From assembly GCF_029211225.1 (NCBI RefSeq), contig NZ_JARGEM010000001.1, positions 1-64,000 on the forward strand: 64,000 nucleotides of DNA, written 5' to 3'. Position 1 is the stretch's first letter, and every line of letters starts with the position of its first letter. Positions 44,201 to 51,753 of the stretch are shown piece after piece. The stretch is from Antiquaquibacter metalliresistens (GTDB taxonomy: Bacteria; Actinomycetota; Actinomycetes; Actinomycetales; Microbacteriaceae). The notes beneath the pieces were generated by a model. That model made no database searches. It was not told where the DNA came from and saw nothing but the letters and a program-made list of their open reading frames with translations. Position numbers and translations under genes: made by a program.

Positions 44201-45346
44201 TTCGGTCGGGTCGGTGGGCCCCTCCGGGTCGGTGGGCTCGCCACCCGGATCCGCCACGGTAACCGAGTACTCGCGGGTGCCGAGGTTGCCGGCCGCATCG
44301 ACCGCGGAGTAGCGCAGCGTGTAGCTGCCGGCGACCTCCGGGGTGAACACGGCCGGTCCCCCAGTGGCCGTGAGGGCGACGTCGGTGCCGTCGGGAGTGA
44401 CGACCGAGATCGCCGTCGAGACCACCGGGCGGCCGTCGTCGACCGCGAGCGCGTCGGGCGCGGAGTACTCGACGCCGATCGCTGCGGTCGTGGCGGGATC
44501 GGAGACCGCCTTCACGAGCGGCTGCATGGTGTCGAGCGCCAGCACCTCCGCGCGCGAGAGGCGGTGGACGTCGAGCTCACCGAGCGGCTGGTCGTAGATG
44601 CGCGCGAGTGCGATGCTGCCGTTGGCCGGGCTCTGGATGCCGCCCGTCGAACTCACATCGCCGCCGATGACCATCTTCTGCGCGGCCGACGCGGGCACCA
44701 GCACGGCGCCGGTCATCGCCGTGCTGGCCACGAGCGCGCCGTCGAGGTAGAGCTTCAGGCTCGCCCCGTCATAGCTGCCGGCGATGTGGTACCACCGACC
44801 GACCTCGAGGGCATCGCTCGCCCGGGCCTCCCGGTATTCGCCGTTGTGCGCGTAGAGCGAGAGATGCTCCCGACCCGCGGTCGACGAGTTCGTCACTTCG
44901 AGGCCGAATCCTGCCTTCTCCATGCCGCTGAAGATGTCGCGGTAGCCCGAGGCGAGTTCGGTATCCATGCGGAACACCGTCTCAATCGTGAAGCCGTCGC
45001 CCGTCTTCGCGTAGTCCTCCGAGGTCCACGTGGTCGCGAATGCGGCGGCGGTGGTCTGCGCGATCGTCGCGACCGGCACGCCGAGTTCGGCATCCTGCGC
45101 GATCGACGGGGCGCCCGACGTGAAGGTGCGTGCGTAGCCGGAGTGGTCGACGATCGCGCCGCCCTCGAAGTCGGCGTCGAGCAGGTCGGCCGTCGGCAGC
45201 GGCGCGCCGAGCTGCTCGAAGGTCAGGGTCTCGGGGTCGACCGCAGCCTGGGCGGACGCGGCGATGAGGCCGCCGCTGAGGATGACCGCGGATGCGGCGA
45301 GGATTGCGGTGGCACGGCTCAGCCTGGGGCGGGCTGTCGGCATCAT
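41279..45346 (-). CDS. Giant secreted LAxTG-anchored metallophosphoesterase 2
   Basis: 1355 residues from the ATG-ATG at 45341-45346 (GGAG upstream); the 48 codons before it lack a signal. Signal peptide 1-33, laminin-G-like domain, Ig-like domain, phosphoesterase with GDIHDSW, GDLTNNG, GNHDTY, VHAPIRC and GHNHTPNN. Then come a fibronectin-like domain, two related modules with NSGTQTAG, a PGQTLTA Ig-like module, a third module with NWIGIYSVDQG, a PTDPTDP linker, LAYTG (about 1320), a membrane helix and GRRRAAR. Paralogue of the downstream gene; the last 150 residues are nearly the same, the central modules are not. Confidence 0.9.
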   Translation of the reverse strand: MMPTARPRLSRATAILAASAVILSGGLIAASAQAAVDPETLTFEQLGAPLPTADLLDADFEGGAIVDHSGYARTFTSGAPSIAQDAELGVPVATIAQTTAAAFATTWTSEDYAKTGDGFTIETVFRMDTELASGYRDIFSGMEKAGFGLEVTNSSTAGREHLSLYAHNGEYREARASDALEVGRWYHIAGSYDGASLKLYLDGALVASTAMTGAVLVPASAAQKMVIGGDVSSTGGIQSPANGSIALARIYDQPLGELDVHRLSRAEVLALDTMQPLVKAVSDPATTAAIGVEYSAPDALAVDDGRPVVSTAISVVTPDGTDVALTATGGPAVFTPEVAGSYTLRYSAVDAAGNLGTREYSVTVADPGGEPTDPEGPTDPTEPVDPQEPHVSFGAIGDIHDSWTELRETYDFYDTLGLDATLFVGDLTNNGTASEYNGIKQVIDERQGDRALVAALGNHDTYSGIQDYDLFRGATGLAPNADYEINGYHFIAVSPGAGTLDESTGKPSVVNSMDYAYATPWLESRLAADTAEHPDRPVFILVHAPIRCTHYTSNLWYGSGVATGCGDGFDSLLEDYPQAVVWSGHNHTPNNIPTSIWQGTETGGGFTSVNAPSMATMYIDPAANGGDDTPNDAGDNRQTAVVEVTGSVVTIRSYDLLGDNWIDQTWTWDVADSLDPELDYPERFPLGDARALATSGPLWTGGATVALTGLTETAVTLTHPQAVPAPNDVQDITYYYRYELVNQSTGARVQNVTQASGFYVTPLPATRSKTFTGLVAGTQYQALITPYNAWGKAGVPLTQSFTTAGGDPDGEPQAPGGAVLSTTTRAVTPGIPLAIAFTDPASKSSATNKVAVYKAATCEGTPVAWAYTNSGTQTAGTEALATGTVSFATANWTYGSYTACLLHNDQAAPAGVIGDRLPLTAVAVTSDTSTVVVGQPITFRFGATTDRLSRTNWIGVYNKSSCSSPSTKWMYLNSGTQTAGSTAVQSGTRTFSTSGWAAGTTQKVCLVYNDTTGNFIGSAFTINVVAAAPTPAPVIAGTPTPGQTLTAMPGSGWSLTDPTYAYQWKADGVDIPGATARTLELGSAFPVGTAITVAMTATSGALTESATTPAVTVSVAHSISLSADSVEHGTPFTVDYSTTPANALNWIGIYSVDQGEPGTSASLAWEYAPNATGSITFSDVLPVGRYRVEFLYNDGYMRLVTPLTLTVTEPTGPTDPTDPEPTPVPDSVLDGAPRGGVMATPSITTPGEQLVVTVGAAQAGHEVRIWLHSTPTLLGSYVVSSAGNVTVTLPAGVAAGSHRLVVQALDGSLIGWTAIEVKGLAYTGTDIRGPVGLALALLLFGTIALLVVGRRRAAR

Positions 45347-45525
45347 GGGCTCCGGTTCGCTTGCTGGGATGGGGATGTCCGCGGCACTCGGGTGTGCATG
45401 CCGCACTCTCGAGGGAACGGGCCGATGGTGGCCGCGAGGTGAACGGACACGGTCCTGCGGCGGACGGACAGCGATCCTGGGCCCAATCACCGCACCCGGC
45501 GCGCAAAGCTGTATCGAAATCGGCC

Positions 45526-46257
45526 TCAGTCGGAGGCGCTCGTGATGAAGTGGGTCGAGGCGGAGGTGTGCACTTCGAACGTCATGACGTCGGGCGCGTA
45601 ACGGTCATCCCCCGACTCGATCGCACGACCGTCGCGCGTATAGCTCTCCCGACGCAGCCGCAGCAGCCGCGTCGAACGACGCACACCGAGAGACTCGGCG
45701 TCTTCACCGGAGGCCGGGACGGTGTCGATGTGATGGACGCCGTGCGCTGGCATGACACCGGCCTCGAGCATGGCCTGGGTGACGGAGGGCTGGTCGGCGG
45801 GAAGCGGCTCGATGATCGGGATCATCCAGGTCGGGTAGGTCGTGCGCTCGAGCATCGCCGGACTGCCCCCGAGGGTGCGCACCCGAGTCACGCGGAGCAC
45901 GTCGTCGCCCGCCCGCATGCGCAGCATCCGCGCATCGTGCGCCGTCGCGGGGACGCGCTCCTGGTGCATCACGAGACCCGCGGGGACGAGCCCCCGCGAG
46001 CGGGCCCACTGCGCGAACGAACGGAACTCGACGAACTGCTGCGTCTGCAGATCCGAGTGCACCCTCCAGCCGGAGCCGGGGATCGGCACGAGCATCCCCC
46101 GCCGCTGCAGGGTGGCCAGGGCGTTGCGGATGGCGCCGCGCGAGACGCCGTAGCCCGCCGCGAGCCGCTCCTCGCCGGGAAGGCGAGCGCCCGCGACGAA
46201 CTCGCCCTGCAGCAGTCGGCGCCGCAGGTCGTCGGCGATCTCGCGATACCGCGTCAC
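45526..46257 (-). CDS. GntR-family regulator with UTRA domain (1)
   Basis: 243 residues, GTG start. Winged helix: YREIADDLRRRLLQGEFVAG, LPGEERLAAGYGVSRGAIRN. UTRA effector domain from about 85 (RVPATAHDARMLRMRAGDD, LERTTYPTW). It follows hupE by 21 bases and is a paralogue of the regulator upstream of hupE. It may control the phosphoesterase gene 180 bp downstream. The ligand is unknown. Confidence 0.9.
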   Translation of the reverse strand: MTRYREIADDLRRRLLQGEFVAGARLPGEERLAAGYGVSRGAIRNALATLQRRGMLVPIPGSGWRVHSDLQTQQFVEFRSFAQWARSRGLVPAGLVMHQERVPATAHDARMLRMRAGDDVLRVTRVRTLGGSPAMLERTTYPTWMIPIIEPLPADQPSVTQAMLEAGVMPAHGVHHIDTVPASGEDAESLGVRRSTRLLRLRRESYTRDGRAIESGDDRYAPDVMTFEVHTSASTHFITSASD

Positions 46258-46278
46258 GGTCGGCTCACATCCGGTGAC

Positions 46279-47559
46279 TCACGCCCCCGCCACGAGCCGC
46301 TCGACGAACCAGTACAGCCCCACGACCGCGACTCCCGCCGAGACGACGACGCCCACCCAGAATCCGACGGGCGAGAGACGGCGGCGCAGCAGCACGAGGA
46401 TCGGGAACACGATAGCGATGATGGTCAGCTGCACCACCTCGATGCCGACGTTGAACACGAGCAGTGCACCGAGGAGGCCCCAGCTGAACGGCTCGGAGAT
46501 GCCGAGTGCCCCGGCGAACCCGACACCGTGGATGAGGCCGAAGAGGAACACCACGCCGATGCGCACCCAGTCCGACCGACGCATGGGCGAGCGATCCGGC
46601 ACGGCAGCGGTCTCGGCGATCACGCTCGTGCGCCGGCGCCAGACGCCGTACAGGTACCAGAGCGCGACGAAGGCGATCGACGCGGCGATGATCGGTTCGA
46701 CGATGAACGCCGGCACGGACACGACGCCGAGCGCGGCGAGGATGAAGGTCACCGAGTGCGCGACCGTGAAGGCGCTCGCTGCGAGCACGATGTCGCGCAG
46801 CCGCCGGGACCCGACGATCAGCGCGAGCAGGAACAGGATGTGGTCGAGCCCGAACAGCAGGTGCTCCGCGCCGAGCACGAAGAACTCCCACATGCGCGAG
46901 CCCCAGTCCTGCGCCGTGGTCATCGTCGGGCTCGTGTCGGTGTCGAGGTTCGCGACACCGACACCGGCCAACGTGTCGTAGGTGACGATCGTCGTGGTCT
47001 TGCCGCCCGGCGCGGTGCCGGGGAACAGCTCGGTCGAGATGCGGTAGACCGCAACCGCGCCGTCGGCGACCTCGCGGCAGTCGTAGTCGAAGACGAAGCG
47101 AGCGTGCGGCACGCCCTCGATGAGCACGATCGAGAGCGGCTCGGCGAGCTCGCTCGGGCACGGCTCGGCCGAGCCCTCCTCACCATGACTCGGCTCGACC
47201 GCGACCTGGAAGCGCGGCTGCACGTAGCCGAGCACGGTGTCGGAGTACTGCTCGAGCACCTGGGTCGTGAGCTTCGTCGGATCCTGCCCGCTGGCCTGCA
47301 CGTCGGCGTACGCCGCGTCGGTGAACTCCGTGTCCTGCATCGCCGCGCCGCCATCGATCGCCAGCAGCACGTACTCCATGTCCAGCTGCACGCGCAGCAG
47401 TCCCGGATCGAGCTCGGTGACCTCCGCATAGACCGTCGCGGAGTAGGCGTGCGCCGCGGCGGGCGCGGCCGGCAGCAGTACCGCGAGCAGAGCGAGGGGG
47501 ATGGCGAACAACGACATGAAGCGATGACGGAGCATGCGGCCAGTGCAGCGGATGCTCAT
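46279..47559 (-). CDS. HupE/UreJ-family membrane protein
   Basis: 426 residues from ATG 47557-47559. A signal-like helix (about 8-35), an extracytoplasmic domain of about 190 residues with two cysteines (EPCPSEL, YDCREVA), then seven membrane helices. The HupE core has HLLFGLDHILFLLALI, AHSVTFI, and FGLIHGVGFAGAL, with the histidine and aspartate residues typical of nickel/cobalt transporters of this group. Other in-frame starts at 47535 and 47517 are possible. It lies between two GntR genes with gaps of 16 and 21 bases, so the three form an operon. Confidence 0.87.
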   Translation of the reverse strand: MSIRCTGRMLRHRFMSLFAIPLALLAVLLPAAPAAAHAYSATVYAEVTELDPGLLRVQLDMEYVLLAIDGGAAMQDTEFTDAAYADVQASGQDPTKLTTQVLEQYSDTVLGYVQPRFQVAVEPSHGEEGSAEPCPSELAEPLSIVLIEGVPHARFVFDYDCREVADGAVAVYRISTELFPGTAPGGKTTTIVTYDTLAGVGVANLDTDTSPTMTTAQDWGSRMWEFFVLGAEHLLFGLDHILFLLALIVGSRRLRDIVLAASAFTVAHSVTFILAALGVVSVPAFIVEPIIAASIAFVALWYLYGVWRRRTSVIAETAAVPDRSPMRRSDWVRIGVVFLFGLIHGVGFAGALGISEPFSWGLLGALLVFNVGIEVVQLTIIAIVFPILVLLRRRLSPVGFWVGVVVSAGVAVVGLYWFVERLVAGA

Positions 47560-47575
47560 GGACCGGATGTGAACG

Positions 47576-48337
47576 TCAGGCGACGAACTCGCCACCAAGT
47601 GTTCGCACTCTCGTCGCCACGTCCTCGGCGGTCCCGGCCGCCTGCGCCTCGAACGCGATCGTGTTGGGCAGGTAGCGGTCCACCCCGAGTTCGATGACGC
47701 GACCGTCCTTCGCGAATGCCTCGCGCCGCACCTGCAGCAGCGGGCTCGATCGTCGCACCCCGAGCATCCGCGCCTCTTCGCTCGATGCCGCGACGGCCTC
47801 GATGCGGTGGTTGCCGAAGACCACCGAGACCCCGGCCTCGGCCAGCGCCCGCGTCGATGAGACGGCGCCCTCGGGAAAGGATTCGAGCAGAGGCACCACC
47901 CACGGCGCCCAACTCGAACGCTCGAGCATCACGACGCGACCGTCGAGGGTGCGGATGCGGCTCCAGCGGAGCACGTCCGCGCCGACCGGGATGCGCAGCA
48001 GCTGCGCCTCGCGCTCCGTGGCCGGCCCGTGCTCGCGGCTCACCATCCGCGCTCCCGCGACCATGCCGCGTCCTTCGGCCCACTGCGTGAACGAGCGCAT
48101 CCGGTCGAACCCCTGCACCTGGTGCGGCGCACGCAGAAACCAGCCGATGTTGCGTCGCGCGGTGACCAGACCGCGCTGCTCCAGCCAGTGGAGCGCGTTG
48201 CGCACCACCGATCGCGTGACCCCGTACTCGGCGGCCAGCGCCTGCTCGCCCGGCAGTGCCTCGCCCTGGACGAATCCGCCTGCGGCGATTCGCTCGCGGA
48301 GCATCTCCGCCAGCTCCCGATACCGCGGACCATTCAC
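47576..48337 (-). CDS. GntR-family regulator with UTRA domain (2)
   Basis: 253 residues, GTG start. Winged helix: YRELAEMLRERIAAGGFVQG, LPGEQALAAEYGVTRSVVRN; UTRA domain from about 95 (EREAQLLRIPVGADVLRW, LERSSWAPW). The start region overlaps CACTC-ACGC-GAGTG (48335-48348), a possible operator. It heads the hupE operon and shares a 136-bp divergent gap with the lipoprotein/ECF genes, so it could control both. Confidence 0.9.
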   Translation of the reverse strand: MNGPRYRELAEMLRERIAAGGFVQGEALPGEQALAAEYGVTRSVVRNALHWLEQRGLVTARRNIGWFLRAPHQVQGFDRMRSFTQWAEGRGMVAGARMVSREHGPATEREAQLLRIPVGADVLRWSRIRTLDGRVVMLERSSWAPWVVPLLESFPEGAVSSTRALAEAGVSVVFGNHRIEAVAASSEEARMLGVRRSSPLLQVRREAFAKDGRVIELGVDRYLPNTIAFEAQAAGTAEDVATRVRTLGGEFVA

Positions 48338-48460
48338 TCACGCGAGTGTGACGAACCCCGATGAACGGCAGATTGCCGCGCGTCGACGAGGCCGTGACCG
48401 CCACTCCCCGCGCCCCGCTCGGCGACCTCGCCGGCACCGTAACACGGCTCTCACGCTCGG

Positions 48461-48473
48461 TAGGCTTGCCAGA
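48461..48473 (+). promoter_or_regulatory. Probable leaderless promoter of the lipoprotein gene
   Basis: TAGGCT (48461-48466) is followed by seven bases and the ATG, the same hexamer and spacing as at 15677. No ribosome binding site present. No cobalamin-riboswitch-like sequence is visible in 48338-48460. Confidence 0.5.
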
Positions 48474-48968
48474 ATGAAGACTTCTCTGGCCGCCATTGCC
48501 CTGCTCGCCGCACTCGCCCTCAGCGGGTGCGCCACGACCGCCCCGGAGGCGGCGCCGAGCCCCTCGGCCACTGACGAGTGCGCGGGCGTGCAGGTCGTCG
48601 TCGACTTCGGTGTGCTCGATGCACCATCGGTGAACGCGTGCGTCGATGCCGGTGCCGCCGCTGACGCGGTCGCGGATGCCGGGATCACGACCGAGGGAAC
48701 CGTCGACTGGGGCGATCAGATCGTCTGTCGTGTCGACGGTCGTCCCGCCGCGGACGAGACCGTCGAGGTCGACGGCGCGGAGCCCTTCGTCGAGGCGTGC
48801 CAGTCGATGCCGGCAGCGACCGCCTACTGGGCGCTGTGGGTGAAGCTCGCCGCCGATGCCGAGTGGGAGTACGCCCAGGAGGGCCTCAGCACCCTGCAGC
48901 TCGACGCCGGTCAGTCGGTCGGTCTGGTCTACACGACGGGCACCGAGTCCACGCCACCGAGCAGCTGA
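48474..48968 (+). CDS. Lipoprotein linked to an ECF transporter
   Basis: 164 residues. Lipoprotein signal: MKTSLAAIALLAALALSGCA with the lipobox LSGC (Cys19). The mature part has three further cysteines (TDECAG, VNACVD, QIVCRV and EACQSM region) and a pattern AYWALWVK ... EYAQEG ... GQSVGLVYTTG that resembles DUF4430-like β-grasp domains found beside some ECF transporters. Its stop overlaps the ECF start (TGATG). It is probably the surface capture protein of the transporter. The ligand is unknown; a corrinoid is one option. Confidence 0.8.
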   Translation: MKTSLAAIALLAALALSGCATTAPEAAPSPSATDECAGVQVVVDFGVLDAPSVNACVDAGAAADAVADAGITTEGTVDWGDQIVCRVDGRPAADETVEVDGAEPFVEACQSMPAATAYWALWVKLAADAEWEYAQEGLSTLQLDAGQSVGLVYTTGTESTPPSS

Positions 48969-50863
48969 TGCTTCGCGGCCGCCTCGCCCCGCTGCGAGCG
49001 GCAGCGATGCTTGCGGCCGCATTCGTGGTGCTGCGTGTCGCCTATCGCGTGCTCTTCGGGGGCACCTCGGGCGGCGAGTTCCAGCTGCTCGACCTGCCGC
49101 GCATCCCGCTCGGCGGTCCGTTCGAGCACATCACGCTGTTCGGCCCGGTGACCCTCGGAGGCATCGCCACGGCGGCGGCGAGCGCGCTGCCGTTCGCGGC
49201 GGTCATCCTCGCCTTCGGCCTGCTCAACGTGATCGTGGACGTGCGCGGCCTGTTCACCAGGGGCGCGGTGCGCGGGCCGGTGCGGACCGTGTCGAGGGCC
49301 ATCGTGATCGCGTGGACCACCTTCCCCGCCCTGCTCGACTCGGTCAGACGCGTGCGCGTGGCACGCGAACTGCGCGGCGCGCGCGGGCCGTCGTCGCTCG
49401 TGGTGCCGGTCTTCGAGCACACCGTGGAGCGTGCGATGACCATCGCCGCCTCGATGGAGGTGCGCGGGTTCGCGGCCGCCCGCCGGCTCGAGCCCTCGTG
49501 CGAGCGACCGGTCGTGATGCGCGACGTCACCCTCGGCTTCGCCGACGCCACGGTGCTCGCGGGGGTCGACCTGAACCTCGCCCCCGGCACCCTCACCCTC
49601 GTGACCGGAGCGACCGGCTCGGGTAAATCGAGCCTGCTGCACGCGATGAGCGGACTCTTCCAGCACTTCATGCAGGGCGAGCAGCACGGAACGATCGAGA
49701 TCGGCGGTGCGGATCGGGCGACCATACCTCCGCGTGACACCGCCGGATTCGTCGGGGTCGTTCCGCAGTCCGCACGGCTCTCCTTCGTGGCAGAGACGGT
49801 GCGGGACGAGCTCGGCTTCACGCTGGCCGTTCGCGGAGTCGCCCGTGTCATCGTGCACGACCGGGCGTCGGAGGTGGCCGGTCATCTCGGCATCGAGCAC
49901 TTGCTCGACCGCGACGTGCGGGCGCTTTCGGCCGGTGAGGCCGAGCTCGTCGCGATCGGTGCCGCGCTCGTCTCGCGACCCGTGCTGCTCATCGTCGACG
50001 AGCCTCTCGCCGAGCTGGACGCTGCGGCACGCGCTCGGGTCGTCGATGCGCTCGACCGACTCGCCCACGAGGCCGGCGTCTGCGTGGTCGTCGCCGAACA
50101 CCACGCCGCCGAACTCGAGGGCGTCGCGGATGCCCGACTCGAGCTGCGCGATGGCGGCGTGCACCTGGTCCGCCCGCGCCGGGCCCCCGCCGCACCGGCC
50201 GTGCGCCCGGCGCCCACCGCGGCCCTGGAACCACGCGCCGACATCCGTCACGTCTCGGTCAACCATGGCGAGCTGAGCGCCGTCGACGACGCGAGCCTCG
50301 AGGTCGCCGGCGGAGAGCTGGTCGCGCTGCTCGGGCCGAACGGGGCCGGCAAGTCCAGCCTGCTGCACGCCATCGCCCGGCCGGAGCGCATCGGTACGGT
50401 CATCATCGACGGCCGAGACGCCGCCGCCCTGAAGCCACGCGCCCGTCGGCACGCCGTGGCTCTGGTGCCGGAGGCGTTCGACGATCTGCTCTTCACGACG
50501 ACGGTGCAGGACGAGTGCCGCCGCGCGGACGGCGCGGTCGAGGCGTTCGCACGATTCCTCGGCGACGACACCGCCTCCCGGCTGATGGATCGCCACCCCC
50601 GCGACCTCTCGGCCGGCGAGCGCCTGTGCCTGGTGATCGCGCTGCAGTGCTCAGCGAGACCGGGGCTGCTGCTGGTGGACGAGCCCACCCGCGGGCTCGA
50701 CCCCTCGGCGCGCGCACTGGTGGGGCAGGCGCTGACGAGCGCCGCGGCATCCGGAGCAGCGGTGGTGTTCGCGACCCACGACCAGGAATTCGTCGACCGG
50801 TTCGCCACGCGATCCGTCACCATGTCCGCGGGCCGCATCCAGTCCCGGGCGGTGACCACGTGA
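48968..50863 (+). CDS. Fused ECF transporter module (EcfT-EcfA-EcfA)
   Basis: 631 residues in one chain. Residues 1-175 form an EcfT-like part with about three membrane helices and the two coupling helices RRVRVARELRGARG and AASMEVRGFAAARR. ATPase 1 has Walker A GATGSGKSS (214-222), signature LSAGEAELVAIG and LLIVDEPLAELD. ATPase 2 (from about 430) has GPNGAGKSS, LSAGERLCLVIA and LLLVDEPTRGLD. EcfT and the two ATPases are normally separate proteins. The T part is shorter than usual (about 170 instead of 250). It is coupled to the S component by GTGA. Confidence 0.88.
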   Translation: MLRGRLAPLRAAAMLAAAFVVLRVAYRVLFGGTSGGEFQLLDLPRIPLGGPFEHITLFGPVTLGGIATAAASALPFAAVILAFGLLNVIVDVRGLFTRGAVRGPVRTVSRAIVIAWTTFPALLDSVRRVRVARELRGARGPSSLVVPVFEHTVERAMTIAASMEVRGFAAARRLEPSCERPVVMRDVTLGFADATVLAGVDLNLAPGTLTLVTGATGSGKSSLLHAMSGLFQHFMQGEQHGTIEIGGADRATIPPRDTAGFVGVVPQSARLSFVAETVRDELGFTLAVRGVARVIVHDRASEVAGHLGIEHLLDRDVRALSAGEAELVAIGAALVSRPVLLIVDEPLAELDAAARARVVDALDRLAHEAGVCVVVAEHHAAELEGVADARLELRDGGVHLVRPRRAPAAPAVRPAPTAALEPRADIRHVSVNHGELSAVDDASLEVAGGELVALLGPNGAGKSSLLHAIARPERIGTVIIDGRDAAALKPRARRHAVALVPEAFDDLLFTTTVQDECRRADGAVEAFARFLGDDTASRLMDRHPRDLSAGERLCLVIALQCSARPGLLLVDEPTRGLDPSARALVGQALTSAAASGAAVVFATHDQEFVDRFATRSVTMSAGRIQSRAVTT

Positions 50864-51753
50864 GCGCGATCACGACCGGCGGACGCTGGACCGGCTGGGC
50901 CCTGGGGGCGACGAGTCTCGTGGCGGTCGCGAGTTTCGGCTGGCCGCTGTTCGCGTCGGCGGTGCCCGCGGATGCCCGTGGTGCGGTGCCCTTCGTGGCG
51001 CTCGCCCTCGTGCCCGCCCTCGCCGTGGCGCTCGCGCTGGCACTCGACCGGGAGATGTACACCGCGAAGACCGTCGCCCTGCTCGGGGTGCTGGCCGCCG
51101 TCGGTGCCGCGATCCGCATCGCCGGCACGGGAGTCGGCGGGGTCGAGGCCGTGTTCATCGTGCTGATCCTCGCGGGTCGCGCGTACGGGCCGCGGTTCGG
51201 ATTCCTGCTCGGCATGCTCACGATCGCGATGTCCTCGGTGCTGTGGGGCGGCTTCGGGCCGTGGACACCGTTCCAGATGTTCGCGTGCGGCTGGGTGGGC
51301 GCCGGTGCCGGGCTGCTCCCGCGCATCGCCGTGGGCGCACCGCGCACCTCGGCGCGCCTCGAGGTGGGGATGCTCGTGGCCTACGGCATCGCGGCGTCCT
51401 ACCTCTTCGGCCTGATCATGAACCTCTGGTACTGGCCGTTCGCGGTGGGGATGGGCACCGACATCTCCTACTCGGCCGGTGCGCCGATCGGGCAGAACCT
51501 GGCATCCTTCGGGCTCTACTCGCTCGTGAGTTCCACGCTCACCTGGGACACCGTGCGGGCGATCACGACCGCGGTCGGCATCGCCCTCGTCGGACGGGCG
51601 GCCCTCGCCGCACTCCGTCGGGCGAAGCTCGGAAGACCGATCACACCGAGAAGTAGCGCGCCTCGGGGTGGTGGAACACGAAGGCGTCCGTCGACTGCTC
51701 CGGATGCAGCTGAAGCTCCTCCGACAGCTCGACACCCATCCGCTCGGGCTTGA
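50860..51753 (+). CDS. ECF transporter S component
   Basis: 297 residues, GTG start. Six or so membrane helices lie in residues 10-250, with FGFLLGMLTIAMSSVLWGGF and GPWTPFQMFACGWVGAGAGL, the pattern common to ECF S components and to the predicted cobalamin-type ones in actinobacteria. The C-terminal 35 residues are basic and proline-rich, and their codons overlap the end of metH on the other strand by 113 bp. A shorter protein would need a different stop, which is absent. Substrate not provable from sequence. Confidence 0.82.
   Translation: MSAITTGGRWTGWALGATSLVAVASFGWPLFASAVPADARGAVPFVALALVPALAVALALALDREMYTAKTVALLGVLAAVGAAIRIAGTGVGGVEAVFIVLILAGRAYGPRFGFLLGMLTIAMSSVLWGGFGPWTPFQMFACGWVGAGAGLLPRIAVGAPRTSARLEVGMLVAYGIAASYLFGLIMNLWYWPFAVGMGTDISYSAGAPIGQNLASFGLYSLVSSTLTWDTVRAITTAVGIALVGRAALAALRRAKLGRPITPRSSAPRGGGTRRRPSTAPDAAEAPPTARHPSARA

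Noticed and set aside
48338-48473. Cobalamin riboswitch before the lipoprotein/ECF genes
   Set aside because: No B12-box-like sequence is visible and the gene seems to be leaderless; the same holds for the 29-bp gap before metH.
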